Source: Siminovitchia acidinfaciens
GTDB taxonomy: Bacteria; Bacillota; Bacilli; Bacillales; Bacillaceae_C
DNA: 64,000 nucleotides
Direction: 5' to 3'
Assembly: GCF_003605385.1 (NCBI RefSeq)
Contig: NZ_QYTV02000013.1
Coordinates: 22,284-86,283 of the forward strand
Shown: in pieces, positions 51,946-61,325 of the stretch
Layout of the letters: every line of letters starts with the position of its first letter
How positions within the stretch are numbered: position 1 is the first letter of the stretch
The notes under the pieces: generated by a model
Told to the model about the DNA's origin: nothing
The model's database searches: none
What the model saw: the letters and a program-made list of their open reading frames with translations, nothing else
Position numbers and translations under genes: made by a program

Positions 51946-53271
51946 ATGATTAAGGAATTAATAAACAATTTATCTAGCAAAGAAGAAATCGGCGAATTTA
52001 TTGAAAAATTCCAGCCCTATGATTTGGCTGAAATGGTCACGGATCTGGATGATAAGGAACAGATCGTATTTTTTACAAACATACCTTTTGATTTAGGCGC
52101 TGAGATTATTGAATACCTGGAGCCGGAATTACAATATCGTCTATTGGACCATATTGAAAAAAAAATTGCAATCACGTTGCTAAACCACATGTCGAGTGAT
52201 AAAGCGGTCGACTTATTATTGGCTATACATCCTTATCAAGCGAAAATATTAATGGAGTTTTTACCGAAAGAATATCGGGAAAAAATAAAAACATTAATGA
52301 CCTACGAAGATAATTCGGCGGGAAGTCTTGCAACAGTCGATTATATAGGTGCCCGAAAGCATTGGACAATCGAATATACATTGAGTCACATTAGAAAGGT
52401 TGGACAAGAAGCAGAAATTGTTTCTTATGTATATGTCATTGATACACACGGGAAACTGACCGGTGTCGTATCGTTGAAAGAAATAATATTGGCAAAGCCA
52501 AATCAAAAGCTTGAAGAGATTGCCAAGGAAGACATGATCACTGTACTGGTTGATGAACATCAAGAAGGTGTTGCCGACACTTTGGCAAAATATGACTTGG
52601 TTGCAATACCTGTCGTAAATACCAGCCATAGAATGATTGGCATAATCACCGTTGATGATTTGATTGACGTTATTCATGAAGAAGCAACCGAAGATATTCA
52701 AAAATTAGGGGGGAGCTCTCCTCTTGAAGAAGCCTATTTTAAAAACTCCGTTTGGAGTCTTTTCCGAAAGCGGATAGGATGGCTGCTTATCTTGTTCGTT
52801 GCAGAAGCTTATACGGGGAATGTATTAAGGCACTATGAAGATATCCTAGACCAAGTAATTGCCTTGGCGTTTTTTATTCCTTTGTTAATCGGAACCGGAG
52901 GGAATTCCGGAACACAGACGGTTACTACTTTGGTCCGGGCAATGGCTATGGGAGAAGTCGAGTTCAAGGATATATTTAAAGTGATGCGAAAAGAGGTATC
53001 TACTGGACTGCTTCTTGGAGCTGTTATGGGAGTGGTGGCTTTTATCAGGGCTGAAATGCTGGGGGTCGGATTTGACATCGGCACCGTAGTGGCTATTACC
53101 GCTATTTGCATAGTGATATGGGCTTCATTTGTTGCCGCGGTCATGCCTTTAATTTTGCACAAGCTGAAAATCGATCCCGCTGTAGTGTCCGGTCCGTTTA
53201 TCGCTACTTTAGTTGATGGAACGGGATTGATCATATATTTTACGATGGCCAGACTCTTTTTAAACATTTGA
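51946..53271 (+). CDS. mgtE: Magnesium transporter MgtE
   Basis: 441 residues. A cytosolic MgtE-N superhelical domain (1 to about 120), two CBS domains (about 125-250, with SYVYVIDTHGKLTGVVSL and DLVAIPVVNTSHRMIGIIT), and a five-helix channel part from about 280 (PLLIGTGGNSGTQTVTTLVR is the pore signature). Mg2+ uptake channel gated by intracellular Mg2+. ATG 51946 has GGGGG 7 bases upstream; ATG 51925 would add seven residues. Controlled by the M-box. Confidence 0.95.
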   Translation: MIKELINNLSSKEEIGEFIEKFQPYDLAEMVTDLDDKEQIVFFTNIPFDLGAEIIEYLEPELQYRLLDHIEKKIAITLLNHMSSDKAVDLLLAIHPYQAKILMEFLPKEYREKIKTLMTYEDNSAGSLATVDYIGARKHWTIEYTLSHIRKVGQEAEIVSYVYVIDTHGKLTGVVSLKEIILAKPNQKLEEIAKEDMITVLVDEHQEGVADTLAKYDLVAIPVVNTSHRMIGIITVDDLIDVIHEEATEDIQKLGGSSPLEEAYFKNSVWSLFRKRIGWLLILFVAEAYTGNVLRHYEDILDQVIALAFFIPLLIGTGGNSGTQTVTTLVRAMAMGEVEFKDIFKVMRKEVSTGLLLGAVMGVVAFIRAEMLGVGFDIGTVVAITAICIVIWASFVAAVMPLILHKLKIDPAVVSGPFIATLVDGTGLIIYFTMARLFLNI

Positions 53272-53362
53272 GCCTTGTGGCGCTGATATCTTAGCCGTTG
53301 GAGGTAGACAAAGCAAGTACTATTTCGAAAAAAATATTTCGTTATATTTTCAAATCTATATA

Positions 53363-53408
53363 AAATTCCTGTTCCGATATCGGATTTTACCGATTAGAAC
53401 AGGAATTT
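53363..53408. terminator. Bidirectional terminator between mgtE and the convergent ATPase gene
   Basis: AAATTCCTGTTC / GAACAGGAATTT with an inner CGAT...ATCG helix. Confidence 0.8.
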
Positions 53409-53409
53409 T

Positions 53410-55302
53410 TCAGTTTTTCAGCATACGCAGCCCATTTAAAATAACGAGTAAAGTACTTCCTTCATGTCCAATGACTCCGAGCGGCAAATTGACAATTTGC
53501 ATGAAGTTGGACGTAATTAATACGAGTATGACAGCAACTGAGAAATAGATATTTTGTTTGATGATCCGATTCATTTTTTTTGACTTTCCGATCGCTTCCG
53601 GTATTCTATTCAAATTATTCTTCATTAAAATAACGTCGGCTGTTTCCAATGCGATATCTGTTCCACCGCCCATGGCAATTCCGATATCAGCAGTAGCAAG
53701 GGCAGGTGCATCATTGATACCGTCACCAATCATAGCAACAGGTCCATATGCCTCTCTTAACTTATTAATCTCAATCAGCTTTACTTCAGGAAGTGTATTT
53801 GCCATATAGGAGTCTAGACCCGCCTCCCTTGAAATGGATTTGGCAGCTCCTTCACCGTCACCTGTAATCATAATTGTATAAAGGCCAAGTTGTTTGATAT
53901 TTTCAATGGCTTTTTGCGCCTCATCCCTTATGGCATCTTTAAACGTGATGATTCCGGCAATACCGTCTTTATTACCAGCATAGATGATTGACTTACCATC
54001 GGCTTCAAATTGCACTGCTTCTATTTCGAAAATAGAATCCTTTTGTTTGGATACGAATGAGGGTTTACCGATTTTCCATTCGTTTCCTTCAACGGTAGCG
54101 CTTATGCCCTTTCCGGGAAAATCATCCAAGTTCTCCACTGTAAGTAAAGAAATTCCTTTGTTTACTGTATATTGTACAATTGCGGCTGCAAGGGGATGAG
54201 TAGACAGCTTTTCTATGGAAGCGACGGATTGTAAAAACCGCTCTTCATCCACCCCGTCTCGAACGACCACGTCAGAAACTTCATGCTGTCCCTTAGTTAT
54301 TGTGCCTGTTTTATCAAAGGCGATTGCTTTTAAAGCGGCCAGGGACTCGAGGTGATTCCCGCCCTTAACTAATATTCCCTTTCTTGCTGAAGATGCAATG
54401 GCCGATAGGCTCGCGGGCATAATGGAAGCCACCAATGCACAAGGTGAAGCAACAACCAGCAGCACCATCGCCCGATAAAAGGTCTCTTTCCAGTCCCAGC
54501 CGAAAATATAATGGGGCAGAAAGAGCATGAAGCAAAAAACAATTAATACGACTTTTACATATGTACCTTCAAACCTTTCAATAAACTGCTGCGTAGGGGA
54601 TTTTTCATTTTTAGCAGCATCAACGAGATCAATAATCCGTTGAAAAAGGGTATCCTTTTGTTCTTTGGATACAAGAATTGTGAGAGTGCCATTCAGGTTA
54701 ACTGTCCCGGCAAATACTGTGTCTCCCAACTGTTTCCCTATAGGCACTGATTCTCCTGAAATAGCAGCTTCGTCTACGGAAGAATGGCCTTCTTTTATGA
54801 GGCCATCAACAGGAATTCTTTCTCCCGGCCTAACAAAAATCATGTCATTAATGTTCAATTCAGACACAGGGACAATTTTTTCTCCGGTCTCCGTTAATAA
54901 AACTGCTTCGTCAGGCTGCAACTTAACCAACGAAGATAGTTCTTTTTGGCTTTTATTCATTGTGTAAGTTTCAAGAGCACCACTTAGCGCGAAAATAAAA
55001 ACCAGAATGGCACCCTCTGCCCAAAACCCGATGACAGCGGAACCTACGGCAGCCATGATCATTAATATTTCTACGTTCAATTTTTTGTTTGCAATAAGAT
55101 CAGTTATACCTTCTTTTGCTTTATAGTATCCTCCAATTAAAAAAGCCGGGATAAAAAAGGCCTCTGGATAGATTGGATAAAGAAACCCTAAACCAATTAG
55201 CAAACCACTAATAATTGCGGCGATCAACTCGCCGTGACTCTTAATAGTAGAAATAGAGAAAGTGGATGTTTTATTTAGGGCACTCTTGTTTATCGGAGAC
55301 AA
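53410..55302 (-). CDS. P1B-4 type heavy-metal ATPase (PfeT/ZosA-like), copy 1
   Basis: 630 residues from TTG 55302 (AAAGGAG 7 bases upstream); the longer frame to 55359 has no SD. P-type ATPase with actuator SGES (182-185, usual TGES), membrane motif SPC (286-288), phosphorylation site DKTGT (330-334), GDGIND and a C-terminal HEGST. SPC plus HEGST and no N-terminal metal domain mark subgroup P1B-4, whose Bacillus member PfeT exports Fe(II). Divergent from a paralogue, with Fur boxes between. Confidence 0.88.
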   Translation of the reverse strand: MSPINKSALNKTSTFSISTIKSHGELIAAIISGLLIGLGFLYPIYPEAFFIPAFLIGGYYKAKEGITDLIANKKLNVEILMIMAAVGSAVIGFWAEGAILVFIFALSGALETYTMNKSQKELSSLVKLQPDEAVLLTETGEKIVPVSELNINDMIFVRPGERIPVDGLIKEGHSSVDEAAISGESVPIGKQLGDTVFAGTVNLNGTLTILVSKEQKDTLFQRIIDLVDAAKNEKSPTQQFIERFEGTYVKVVLIVFCFMLFLPHYIFGWDWKETFYRAMVLLVVASPCALVASIMPASLSAIASSARKGILVKGGNHLESLAALKAIAFDKTGTITKGQHEVSDVVVRDGVDEERFLQSVASIEKLSTHPLAAAIVQYTVNKGISLLTVENLDDFPGKGISATVEGNEWKIGKPSFVSKQKDSIFEIEAVQFEADGKSIIYAGNKDGIAGIITFKDAIRDEAQKAIENIKQLGLYTIMITGDGEGAAKSISREAGLDSYMANTLPEVKLIEINKLREAYGPVAMIGDGINDAPALATADIGIAMGGGTDIALETADVILMKNNLNRIPEAIGKSKKMNRIIKQNIYFSVAVILVLITSNFMQIVNLPLGVIGHEGSTLLVILNGLRMLKN

Positions 55303-55516
55303 ATGCAAACTCCTTTCTTTCAATAGTGTGTTGATATACAAAATATAAAATTTTAGCAATTCAATTAATTATACCGTATTTATTGGGAAAGAAAAGCAAA
55401 CTGCACGCGAGGATAAACTAAAGTCTGCACATAAATCTGCGGCTATTTTTTATCAGATTGTTGTGTCTATGCTCCTTTTCAACTTAAAGGACTGCTAAGT
55501 TGAAATTAAATTTAAA

Positions 55517-55531
55517 TGATAATGAATATCA
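55517..55531. promoter_or_regulatory. Fur box 1
   Basis: TGATAAT-G-AATATCA, one mismatch from the 7-1-7 Fur consensus TGATAATNATTATCA. Confidence 0.75.
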
Positions 55532-55567
55532 CAATAAGGATGAGTAAACCTCTGGCTTGATCAATAA

Positions 55568-55582
55568 TGATAATGATTATCA
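55568..55582. promoter_or_regulatory. Fur box 2 (perfect)
   Basis: TGATAAT-G-ATTATCA, a perfect 7-1-7 Fur site. Confidence 0.9.
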
Positions 55583-55625
55583 AAGATAACATTTCTCAAT
55601 TAGATTAATTTATTCTCAATTAGAC

Positions 55626-55654
55626 TTGACTCGCAGGAACTGTTTTAATATGAT
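55626..55654 (+). promoter_or_regulatory. Sigma-A promoter of the rightward ATPase
   Basis: TTGACT (55626-55631), 17-bp spacer, TATGAT (55649-55654). Confidence 0.8.
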
Positions 55655-55661
55655 GGTTATA

Positions 55662-55676
55662 TAATAATAATTACAA
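55662..55676. promoter_or_regulatory. PerR-like box
   Basis: TAATAATAATTACAA, 12 of 14 to TTATAATNATTATAA, just after the expected transcription start. Confidence 0.6.
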
Positions 55677-55712
55677 ACTAAATGATGAAAAATTTATTTA
55701 TGGGATGGTGAA

Positions 55713-57635
55713 ATGATGAATGCTCCTACGAAGTTGTTAGAAAGTCCGTCTATTATAATTCGGGAAAAGTCATGGCAGAAAGTCAAAACCAATATTGAAC
55801 TCATAGCAGCAATCGGAAGCGGGGCTCTAATTTTTCTTGGATGGTTATTAAGCATAAAGGACTTTAGCGCAACTTCAGTTTTGTTTTACTTATTGGCTTT
55901 CGTAATCGGTGGATATGCAAAAGCGAAAGAAGGCATAGAAGAAACAATAAGAAATAAAGAATTAAACGTTGAAATGTTAATGATCATGGCAGCAGTGGGA
56001 TCTGCCATAATAGGATATTGGGCGGAAGGAGCCATCCTGATCTTTATTTTCGCAATGAGCGGAGCCCTGGAAACATATACAATGAACAAAAGCCATAAAG
56101 AAATTTCATCATTGATGGAAATTCAACCGGAGGAAGCGTGGCGAATCACAAGAACAGGCGAAGAGAGGGTCCATGTATCGGAGCTTGTCGTCGGCGATTC
56201 CATTTTGATTAAACCAGGAGAAAGGGTTCCGTCGGACGGAGAAGTTGTAAGAGGCAGCACGACTTTGGATGAGGCTGCGATTACAGGGGAATCCATCCCG
56301 GTATCTAAGGGGATCGGCAATCCGGTATTTGCCGGAACGATGAATATCAACGGCTCCATCACTGTCAGGATTACCAAACCCAGCAACGAGTCTCTGTTTC
56401 AAAAGATCATTGAACTAGTCCAGACAGCACAAAGCGAGAAATCTCCATCTCAGCTTTTTATTGAGAGATTCGAAGGGAAATATGTAAAAATCGTTTTGGC
56501 AGTTGTATTCTTTATGATGTTTCTTCCGCATTACCTCGTCGGGTGGAGTTGGAGTGAGACATTTTATCGAGCAATGATTTTGCTGGTTGTCGCTTCTCCT
56601 TGTGCTCTCGTTGCCTCTATTATGCCAGCAACTTTATCGGCGATTTCCAACGGGGCTAGAAAAGGTGTTCTTTATAAAGGCGGTGTTCATTTGGAGCAAT
56701 TGGCCGAAATAAGAGCGATCGCCTTTGATAAAACTGGAACATTGACTAAGGGAAAACCCGAAGTGGCGAATTTTATCTCTCGTGACGGCCAAAACAGTGA
56801 TCACATACTTCTTACAGTCGCCTCCATCGAAAAACACTCCAACCATCCTCTTGCCAATGCAATTGTCAAATACGCCGAAGAGCATTTAACACAACCTTTG
56901 ATCAACTTGGATACGGTAGAAGACGTCGCGGGTTGGGGGGTAAAAGCGGCAATTAACGATGAGTACTGGAAAATTGGAAAAGGAGATTTTGTTGAAATCA
57001 AGGAGACTGACCAGTTTCTAGTAGAGCGTGCAAAAGAGCTGGCCAATGAAGGTAAAACCATCGTCTATATCCAAAAGGACAATGAACTGGCTGCTGTTGT
57101 TGCTTTAAAAGATATGGTCAGAAAAGAATCGATGGAAGCGGTCGATCAATTGAAAAAGCAAGGTCTTTTCACGGTAATGCTTACTGGCGACAATGAAAAA
57201 ACCGCTCAGGTAATCGCATCAGAGAGCCATGTACAGGGTTTTATCGCAGATTGTCTCCCGGAAAATAAAGTTGATGAGATTAAACGATTGAAAGAGAAAT
57301 ATGGTACTGTCGCAATGGTTGGAGACGGAATTAACGACGCCCCAGCACTGGCCACATCAAACGTAGGAATTTCGGTCGGTGATGGTACAGATGTCGCACT
57401 TGAAACTGCGGATATGGTGCTAATGAAAAATGATTTGCTGCGGATACCTGAAGCAATACGGCTTTCGAAAAGAATGAACAGAATCATAAAGCAGAACATT
57501 TTCTTTTCAGTCGCAGTCATTGCCTTGTTAATTTTATCAAACTTCTCCCAGGTGATTGATTTGCCTTTAGGGGTTATCGGTCATGAGGGAAGTACAATTC
57601 TTGTTATATTAAACAGCTTGAGGCTATTGAAGTAA
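55713..57635 (+). CDS. P1B-4 type heavy-metal ATPase (PfeT/ZosA-like), copy 2
   Basis: 640 residues: TGES (191-194), SPC (295-297), DKTGT (339-343), MLTGDNEKTA, GDGINDAPAL and VIGHEGST near the end. Same P1B-4 subgroup as the divergent copy. In B. subtilis pfeT is repressed by PerR and activated by Fur with iron, and this gene has both site types upstream, so it is the better PfeT candidate. Zn or Co export is not excluded. Two ATGs (55713, 55716) share GGGATGGTG. Confidence 0.88.
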   Translation: MMNAPTKLLESPSIIIREKSWQKVKTNIELIAAIGSGALIFLGWLLSIKDFSATSVLFYLLAFVIGGYAKAKEGIEETIRNKELNVEMLMIMAAVGSAIIGYWAEGAILIFIFAMSGALETYTMNKSHKEISSLMEIQPEEAWRITRTGEERVHVSELVVGDSILIKPGERVPSDGEVVRGSTTLDEAAITGESIPVSKGIGNPVFAGTMNINGSITVRITKPSNESLFQKIIELVQTAQSEKSPSQLFIERFEGKYVKIVLAVVFFMMFLPHYLVGWSWSETFYRAMILLVVASPCALVASIMPATLSAISNGARKGVLYKGGVHLEQLAEIRAIAFDKTGTLTKGKPEVANFISRDGQNSDHILLTVASIEKHSNHPLANAIVKYAEEHLTQPLINLDTVEDVAGWGVKAAINDEYWKIGKGDFVEIKETDQFLVERAKELANEGKTIVYIQKDNELAAVVALKDMVRKESMEAVDQLKKQGLFTVMLTGDNEKTAQVIASESHVQGFIADCLPENKVDEIKRLKEKYGTVAMVGDGINDAPALATSNVGISVGDGTDVALETADMVLMKNDLLRIPEAIRLSKRMNRIIKQNIFFSVAVIALLILSNFSQVIDLPLGVIGHEGSTILVILNSLRLLK

Positions 57636-57649
57636 GCTGTTGTATTTGA

Positions 57650-57682
57650 AGAAGACCGCAACCACGCGGTCTTCTATTACTT
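57650..57682 (+). terminator. Terminator after the second ATPase
   Basis: GAAGACCGC / GCGGTCTTC with loop AACCAC and a weak T tail. Confidence 0.75.
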
Positions 57683-57757
57683 TGGATTGAAATGATGAAA
57701 CTATTCAATGGGCTGGAGCGTATACATAATGTAAATAATATTTGAGGATGAGAGTTC

Positions 57758-58486
57758 ATGAACGAGTATGAAACAGAAGTAATGGAAGAGGTTCAAAAAT
57801 GGACACGAAAAATAAATAAGCGTTCAAGCCTCATTAACAGGATTTCAAAACAGGCACAAACGAAAGTAAATGGATTGATCCCAGAAAAATTCCATGAAGT
57901 CATGACAGAAAGTATCAAAAATATGGTGAAAGCAACGCTTGTCGGATCTGACTTTCTTATAAAAAACTATAAGTCAGAAATGACTTTGTTCGAGCGGGAT
58001 GAACTTGTTAAAAGAAAACTGGATGCTTATCGGAAAACCGCAGTCATAGAAGGTGCCGGGACCGGTGCCGGCGGGATACTGCTTGGGTTGGCGGATTTCC
58101 CATTGCTATTATCGATTGAAATGAAGTTTCTATTTGAGGCGGCTGCCATTTATGGTTATGATACGAAAAAATATAGTGAAAGGCTATTTATTCTGCACGT
58201 ATTCCTGCTAGCTTTTTCCAGTGATGATACTCGTAAGAAAACGTTCAATACCATCGAAAATTGGGAAGAGGAGAAGGACCAGCTTACTGATATGGACTGG
58301 CGGGAGTTTCAACAAGAATATAGGGATTATATTGATTTCATAAAAATGTTCCAATTGATTCCGGGATTCGGTGCTATCGTCGGTGCCTATGCGAATTACA
58401 ACTTACTTGATCATTTAGGTGAAACCGCTATGAATGCATATTGGTTCAGGATATTCCAGGAAAAATTAAATAAGAAAATAACATGA
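57758..58486 (+). CDS. EcsC family protein
   Basis: 242 residues of the EcsC family (DUF named after the B. subtilis ecs operon): VIEGAGTGAGGILLGLADFPLLL and EAAAIYGYDTKKYSERLFIL are the typical core, with IPGFGAIVGAYANYNLLDHL at the C-terminus. ATG 57758 with GAGGATGAG upstream. Stand-alone here, not with ecsAB. Function unresolved; probably membrane-associated. Confidence 0.85.
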   Translation: MNEYETEVMEEVQKWTRKINKRSSLINRISKQAQTKVNGLIPEKFHEVMTESIKNMVKATLVGSDFLIKNYKSEMTLFERDELVKRKLDAYRKTAVIEGAGTGAGGILLGLADFPLLLSIEMKFLFEAAAIYGYDTKKYSERLFILHVFLLAFSSDDTRKKTFNTIENWEEEKDQLTDMDWREFQQEYRDYIDFIKMFQLIPGFGAIVGAYANYNLLDHLGETAMNAYWFRIFQEKLNKKIT

Positions 58487-58532
58487 AAGGCGCTCTTTTT
58501 TAGAACGTCTTTTTCTTAATTGAAATTTTAAT

Positions 58533-58547
58533 TGAGAAAAATTATCA
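58533..58547. promoter_or_regulatory. Fur-like site, weak
   Basis: TGAGAAAAATTATCA, two mismatches from the Fur consensus, upstream of the -35. Confidence 0.45.
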
Positions 58548-58556
58548 ACTAAATCG

Positions 58557-58584
58557 TTGACTCTTTAATAACGGGTGTTATAAT
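58557..58584 (+). promoter_or_regulatory. Sigma-A promoter of the siderophore importer operon
   Basis: TTGACT (58557-58562), 16-bp spacer, TATAAT (58579-58584). Confidence 0.8.
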
Positions 58585-58599
58585 TAGGATGAGCTCAAG

Positions 58600-58614
58600 T
58601 GAGAATGATTATCA
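58600..58614. promoter_or_regulatory. Fur box of the siderophore importer operon
   Basis: TGAGAAT-G-ATTATCA, one mismatch from consensus, just downstream of the -10, well placed for repression. Confidence 0.85.
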
Positions 58615-58654
58615 TTCGCTGTAAAAATACATAGAAAATATTGGTGGGTGATCC

Positions 58655-59605
58655 GTGAAAATAAAATATTTGTTACAAGTACTTTTGGTACTATGCGTTT
58701 TTTCATTATTTATAGGGGTTAGTCGCATTTCTCCTCTTGATTTGTTGGATTTTCAATCAGAGGAAACGCAAGTATTTCTAATCAGCCGCCTGCCAAGGCT
58801 TTTATCAATCATATTGGCGGGAGCGGGCATGAGCATTGCGGGGCTCATCATGCAGCAGCTGAGCCGAAACAAATTTGTTTCACCGACCACTGCAGGCACG
58901 CTGGATGCAACAAAACTTGGAATCCTTGTTTCCTTGCTATTGTTTGCCAACGCAACGATGCTGGAAAAAATGATGATCTCTTTCGTCTTTGCTCTTGCAG
59001 GGTCGCTTTTGTTCATGCAGATCCTTGACCGGATTAAATTTAAGGACGCCATCTTTATTCCGCTCGTAGGGTTAATGTTCGGCAATATTTTATCATCGGT
59101 CACCACTTTTTTTGCGTACCGTGCAAATGCCATTCAAAATATGTCGGCCTGGCTTCAAGGGGATTTCTCCATGATCATGAAAGGACGATACGAGCTGCTG
59201 TATATAAGTATACCTATCATTATACTATCCTATCTTTTTGCTAACAGGTTTACGGTAGCCGGCATGGGAGAGGATTTTGCCACAAATCTTGGGCTTTCAT
59301 ATAAACGGGTGGTTAATCTCGGACTGATATTAGTAGCTCTGATTACAGCGACAGTGGTTTTGACGGTAGGCATGATTCCATTTCTTGGTTTGATCATTCC
59401 AAATATCGTTTCAATTTTCAGAGGTGACCATTTGCAAAAAACATTGCCGCATACGGCTTTGCTGGGAGCGATATTCCTGCTCATTTGTGACATATTGGGA
59501 CGTATTCTCATTTACCCTTATGAGATTTCTATCAGTTTGATGGTGGGAATTATCGGCAGCGGCATTTTCTTATACTTGCTGTTCAGGAGGAAAGTCTATG
59601 CGTAA
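58655..59605 (+). CDS. yclN: Iron-siderophore ABC transporter permease 1 (YclN-like)
   Basis: 316 residues of the FecCD/BtuC permease family with about nine helices. Typical segments: LLSIILAGAGMSIAGLIMQQL, NKFVSPTTAGTLDATKLGIL and VGMIPFLGLIIPNIV. GTG start with GGTGGGTGAT. First gene of a four-gene Fur-boxed operon whose order and sizes match B. subtilis yclNOPQ, the petrobactin-type importer; substrate here is inferred. Confidence 0.88.
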   Translation: MKIKYLLQVLLVLCVFSLFIGVSRISPLDLLDFQSEETQVFLISRLPRLLSIILAGAGMSIAGLIMQQLSRNKFVSPTTAGTLDATKLGILVSLLLFANATMLEKMMISFVFALAGSLLFMQILDRIKFKDAIFIPLVGLMFGNILSSVTTFFAYRANAIQNMSAWLQGDFSMIMKGRYELLYISIPIIILSYLFANRFTVAGMGEDFATNLGLSYKRVVNLGLILVALITATVVLTVGMIPFLGLIIPNIVSIFRGDHLQKTLPHTALLGAIFLLICDILGRILIYPYEISISLMVGIIGSGIFLYLLFRRKVYA

Positions 59606-60548
59606 TTCAGTTAAGTTGAGCATACTCTTCCTTGTATCCCTGAGTCTTTGCTTGCTCTATTTATTTCATGACTTGAATGGAAGTTTTGATTATGCGCTGC
59701 CCCGCCGGGGGACTAAAGTGCTCGCGATGGTTATTACGGGTGCTGCCATTGCCTATGCAACGGTTATTTTTCAAACAATCACACATAATCGTATATTGAC
59801 CCCTAGCATTATGGGACTGGATTCTTTATATTTGCTCATTCAAACGTTTTTCATTTTCTCTTTAGGCTCGGAGCATATAACAGTCGTAAATAAACAGGTC
59901 AATTTTCTATTATCTGTTGCGGCGATGATTATCTTTGCATTGCTCCTATATCATTTATTATTTAATAAAGGGCAGCAGTCGATCTACTATCTTCTTTTAA
60001 TAGGGATTATCATCGGTACATTTTTTCAAAGCATCAGTACCTTTTTACAGGTTTTGATAGATCCGAATGAATTTTTAATTGTGCAAGACCGCATGTTTGC
60101 TAGCTTTAACAACGTAAACAGTGATCTTGTATGGCTGTCGCTTCTCTTCATCTTGCTTGTTTTTGCGGTTGGATGGCGATCTGTCAGCAACCTGGATGTG
60201 ATGTCGCTTGGCCGTGACACTGCCATTAATTTGGGAATTTACTATGATAAAACAGCAAGGCAGATGCTTGTGCTGACAGCAATACTGATTTCAGTATCAA
60301 CGGCGCTCGTTGGACCGATCACTTTTTTCGGATTGATTGTTGCCAATCTGGCTTATCAATTTTTTCATACTTACAAGCACCGCATTATTATAAGCGGAGC
60401 CATCCTATTGAGTATTATTGCCCTTGTGGGAGGGCAGTGGGCAGTGGAGCGGTTGTTCACTTTTTCCACAACACTAAGTGTCATCATTAATTTCGTCGGC
60501 GGCGTTTATTTTCTTTACCTTTTGCTGAAGGAGAGTCGATCATCGTGA
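59598..60548 (+). CDS. yclO: Iron-siderophore ABC transporter permease 2 (YclO-like)
   Basis: 316 residues, FecCD permease. AMVITGAAIAYATVIFQTI, HNRILTPSIMGLDSLYLLIQ and VGPITFFGLIVANL are the family motifs. ATG 59598 with AGGAGG, overlapping yclN by 8 bases. It forms the heterodimeric channel with the first permease. Confidence 0.88.
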   Translation: MRNSVKLSILFLVSLSLCLLYLFHDLNGSFDYALPRRGTKVLAMVITGAAIAYATVIFQTITHNRILTPSIMGLDSLYLLIQTFFIFSLGSEHITVVNKQVNFLLSVAAMIIFALLLYHLLFNKGQQSIYYLLLIGIIIGTFFQSISTFLQVLIDPNEFLIVQDRMFASFNNVNSDLVWLSLLFILLVFAVGWRSVSNLDVMSLGRDTAINLGIYYDKTARQMLVLTAILISVSTALVGPITFFGLIVANLAYQFFHTYKHRIIISGAILLSIIALVGGQWAVERLFTFSTTLSVIINFVGGVYFLYLLLKESRSS

Positions 60549-61306
60549 TTGAAGTCTTGGGATTATCCAAGTTTTATGGAAAAAATAAAGTGGTCGAAGA
60601 TGTTACGATTAATATTCGCAGCGGTCAAATTACGTCTTTTATCGGTCCAAATGGTGCGGGAAAGTCAACCCTCCTTTCAATGGTCAGCAGACTTTTGGAT
60701 GCAGATACAGGCGATGTCCTGTTGGATCAGACGAATATGAGGAAAATGAGATCCAATGATTTATCCAAAAGGGTTTCCATTTTAAAACAATCAAACTATG
60801 TGAATGTCAAACTGACAATCAGGGACCTTGTATCATTTGGTAGATACCCGTATTCAAAAGGCCGGTTGACAAAAGAGGACCAACAGATGGTGGATCAGGC
60901 GCTTGTGTATATGGAACTCTCAGATATCCAAGATTCCTATCTTGATGAATTGTCAGGCGGTCAGCGTCAGAGGGCTTTCATTGCAATGGTCATCGCTCAG
61001 GATACGGATTACATCCTTCTCGATGAGCCGCTTAACAATTTAGACATGAAACATTCGGTTCAAATCATGAAAATTCTCCGCAGGCTCGTAGACGAGTTAG
61101 GCAAAACAGTCGTGATTGTCCTGCACGATATCAACTTTGCGTCAGTATATTCCGATAGGATCGTTGCGATGAAAAACGGCAAAGTGGTTAAAGACGGTCC
61201 AACTGAAGAAGTCATTCAGTCCGAAGCACTAAAAGAAATATATGACATGGATATTCCGATAAAAAACTTAAACAATTGCAGAATTTGTGTGTATTTTAAT
61301 TCATAG
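60545..61306 (+). CDS. yclP: Iron-siderophore ABC transporter ATPase (YclP-like)
   Basis: 253 residues. Walker A GPNGAGKSTLL (36-46), Q-loop ILKQSN, signature LSGGQRQRAF, Walker B YILLDEPLNNLD and the switch His in VLHDINFA. GTG start overlaps yclO (GTGA) and has AAGGAGAG. The C-terminus ends CRICVYFNS, two Cys more than usual. Confidence 0.9.
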   Translation: MIEVLGLSKFYGKNKVVEDVTINIRSGQITSFIGPNGAGKSTLLSMVSRLLDADTGDVLLDQTNMRKMRSNDLSKRVSILKQSNYVNVKLTIRDLVSFGRYPYSKGRLTKEDQQMVDQALVYMELSDIQDSYLDELSGGQRQRAFIAMVIAQDTDYILLDEPLNNLDMKHSVQIMKILRRLVDELGKTVVIVLHDINFASVYSDRIVAMKNGKVVKDGPTEEVIQSEALKEIYDMDIPIKNLNNCRICVYFNS

Positions 61307-61325
61307 ACAAAGGGGATTCATTAAC

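Larger units (their letters stand above)
55303..55712. other. Divergent control region of the two metal ATPases
   Basis: AT-rich, no gene. Holds two Fur boxes, a sigma-A promoter for the rightward gene and a PerR-like box. TATAAT for the leftward gene may be at 55371-55366 on the minus strand, but its -35 is poor. Confidence 0.6.
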
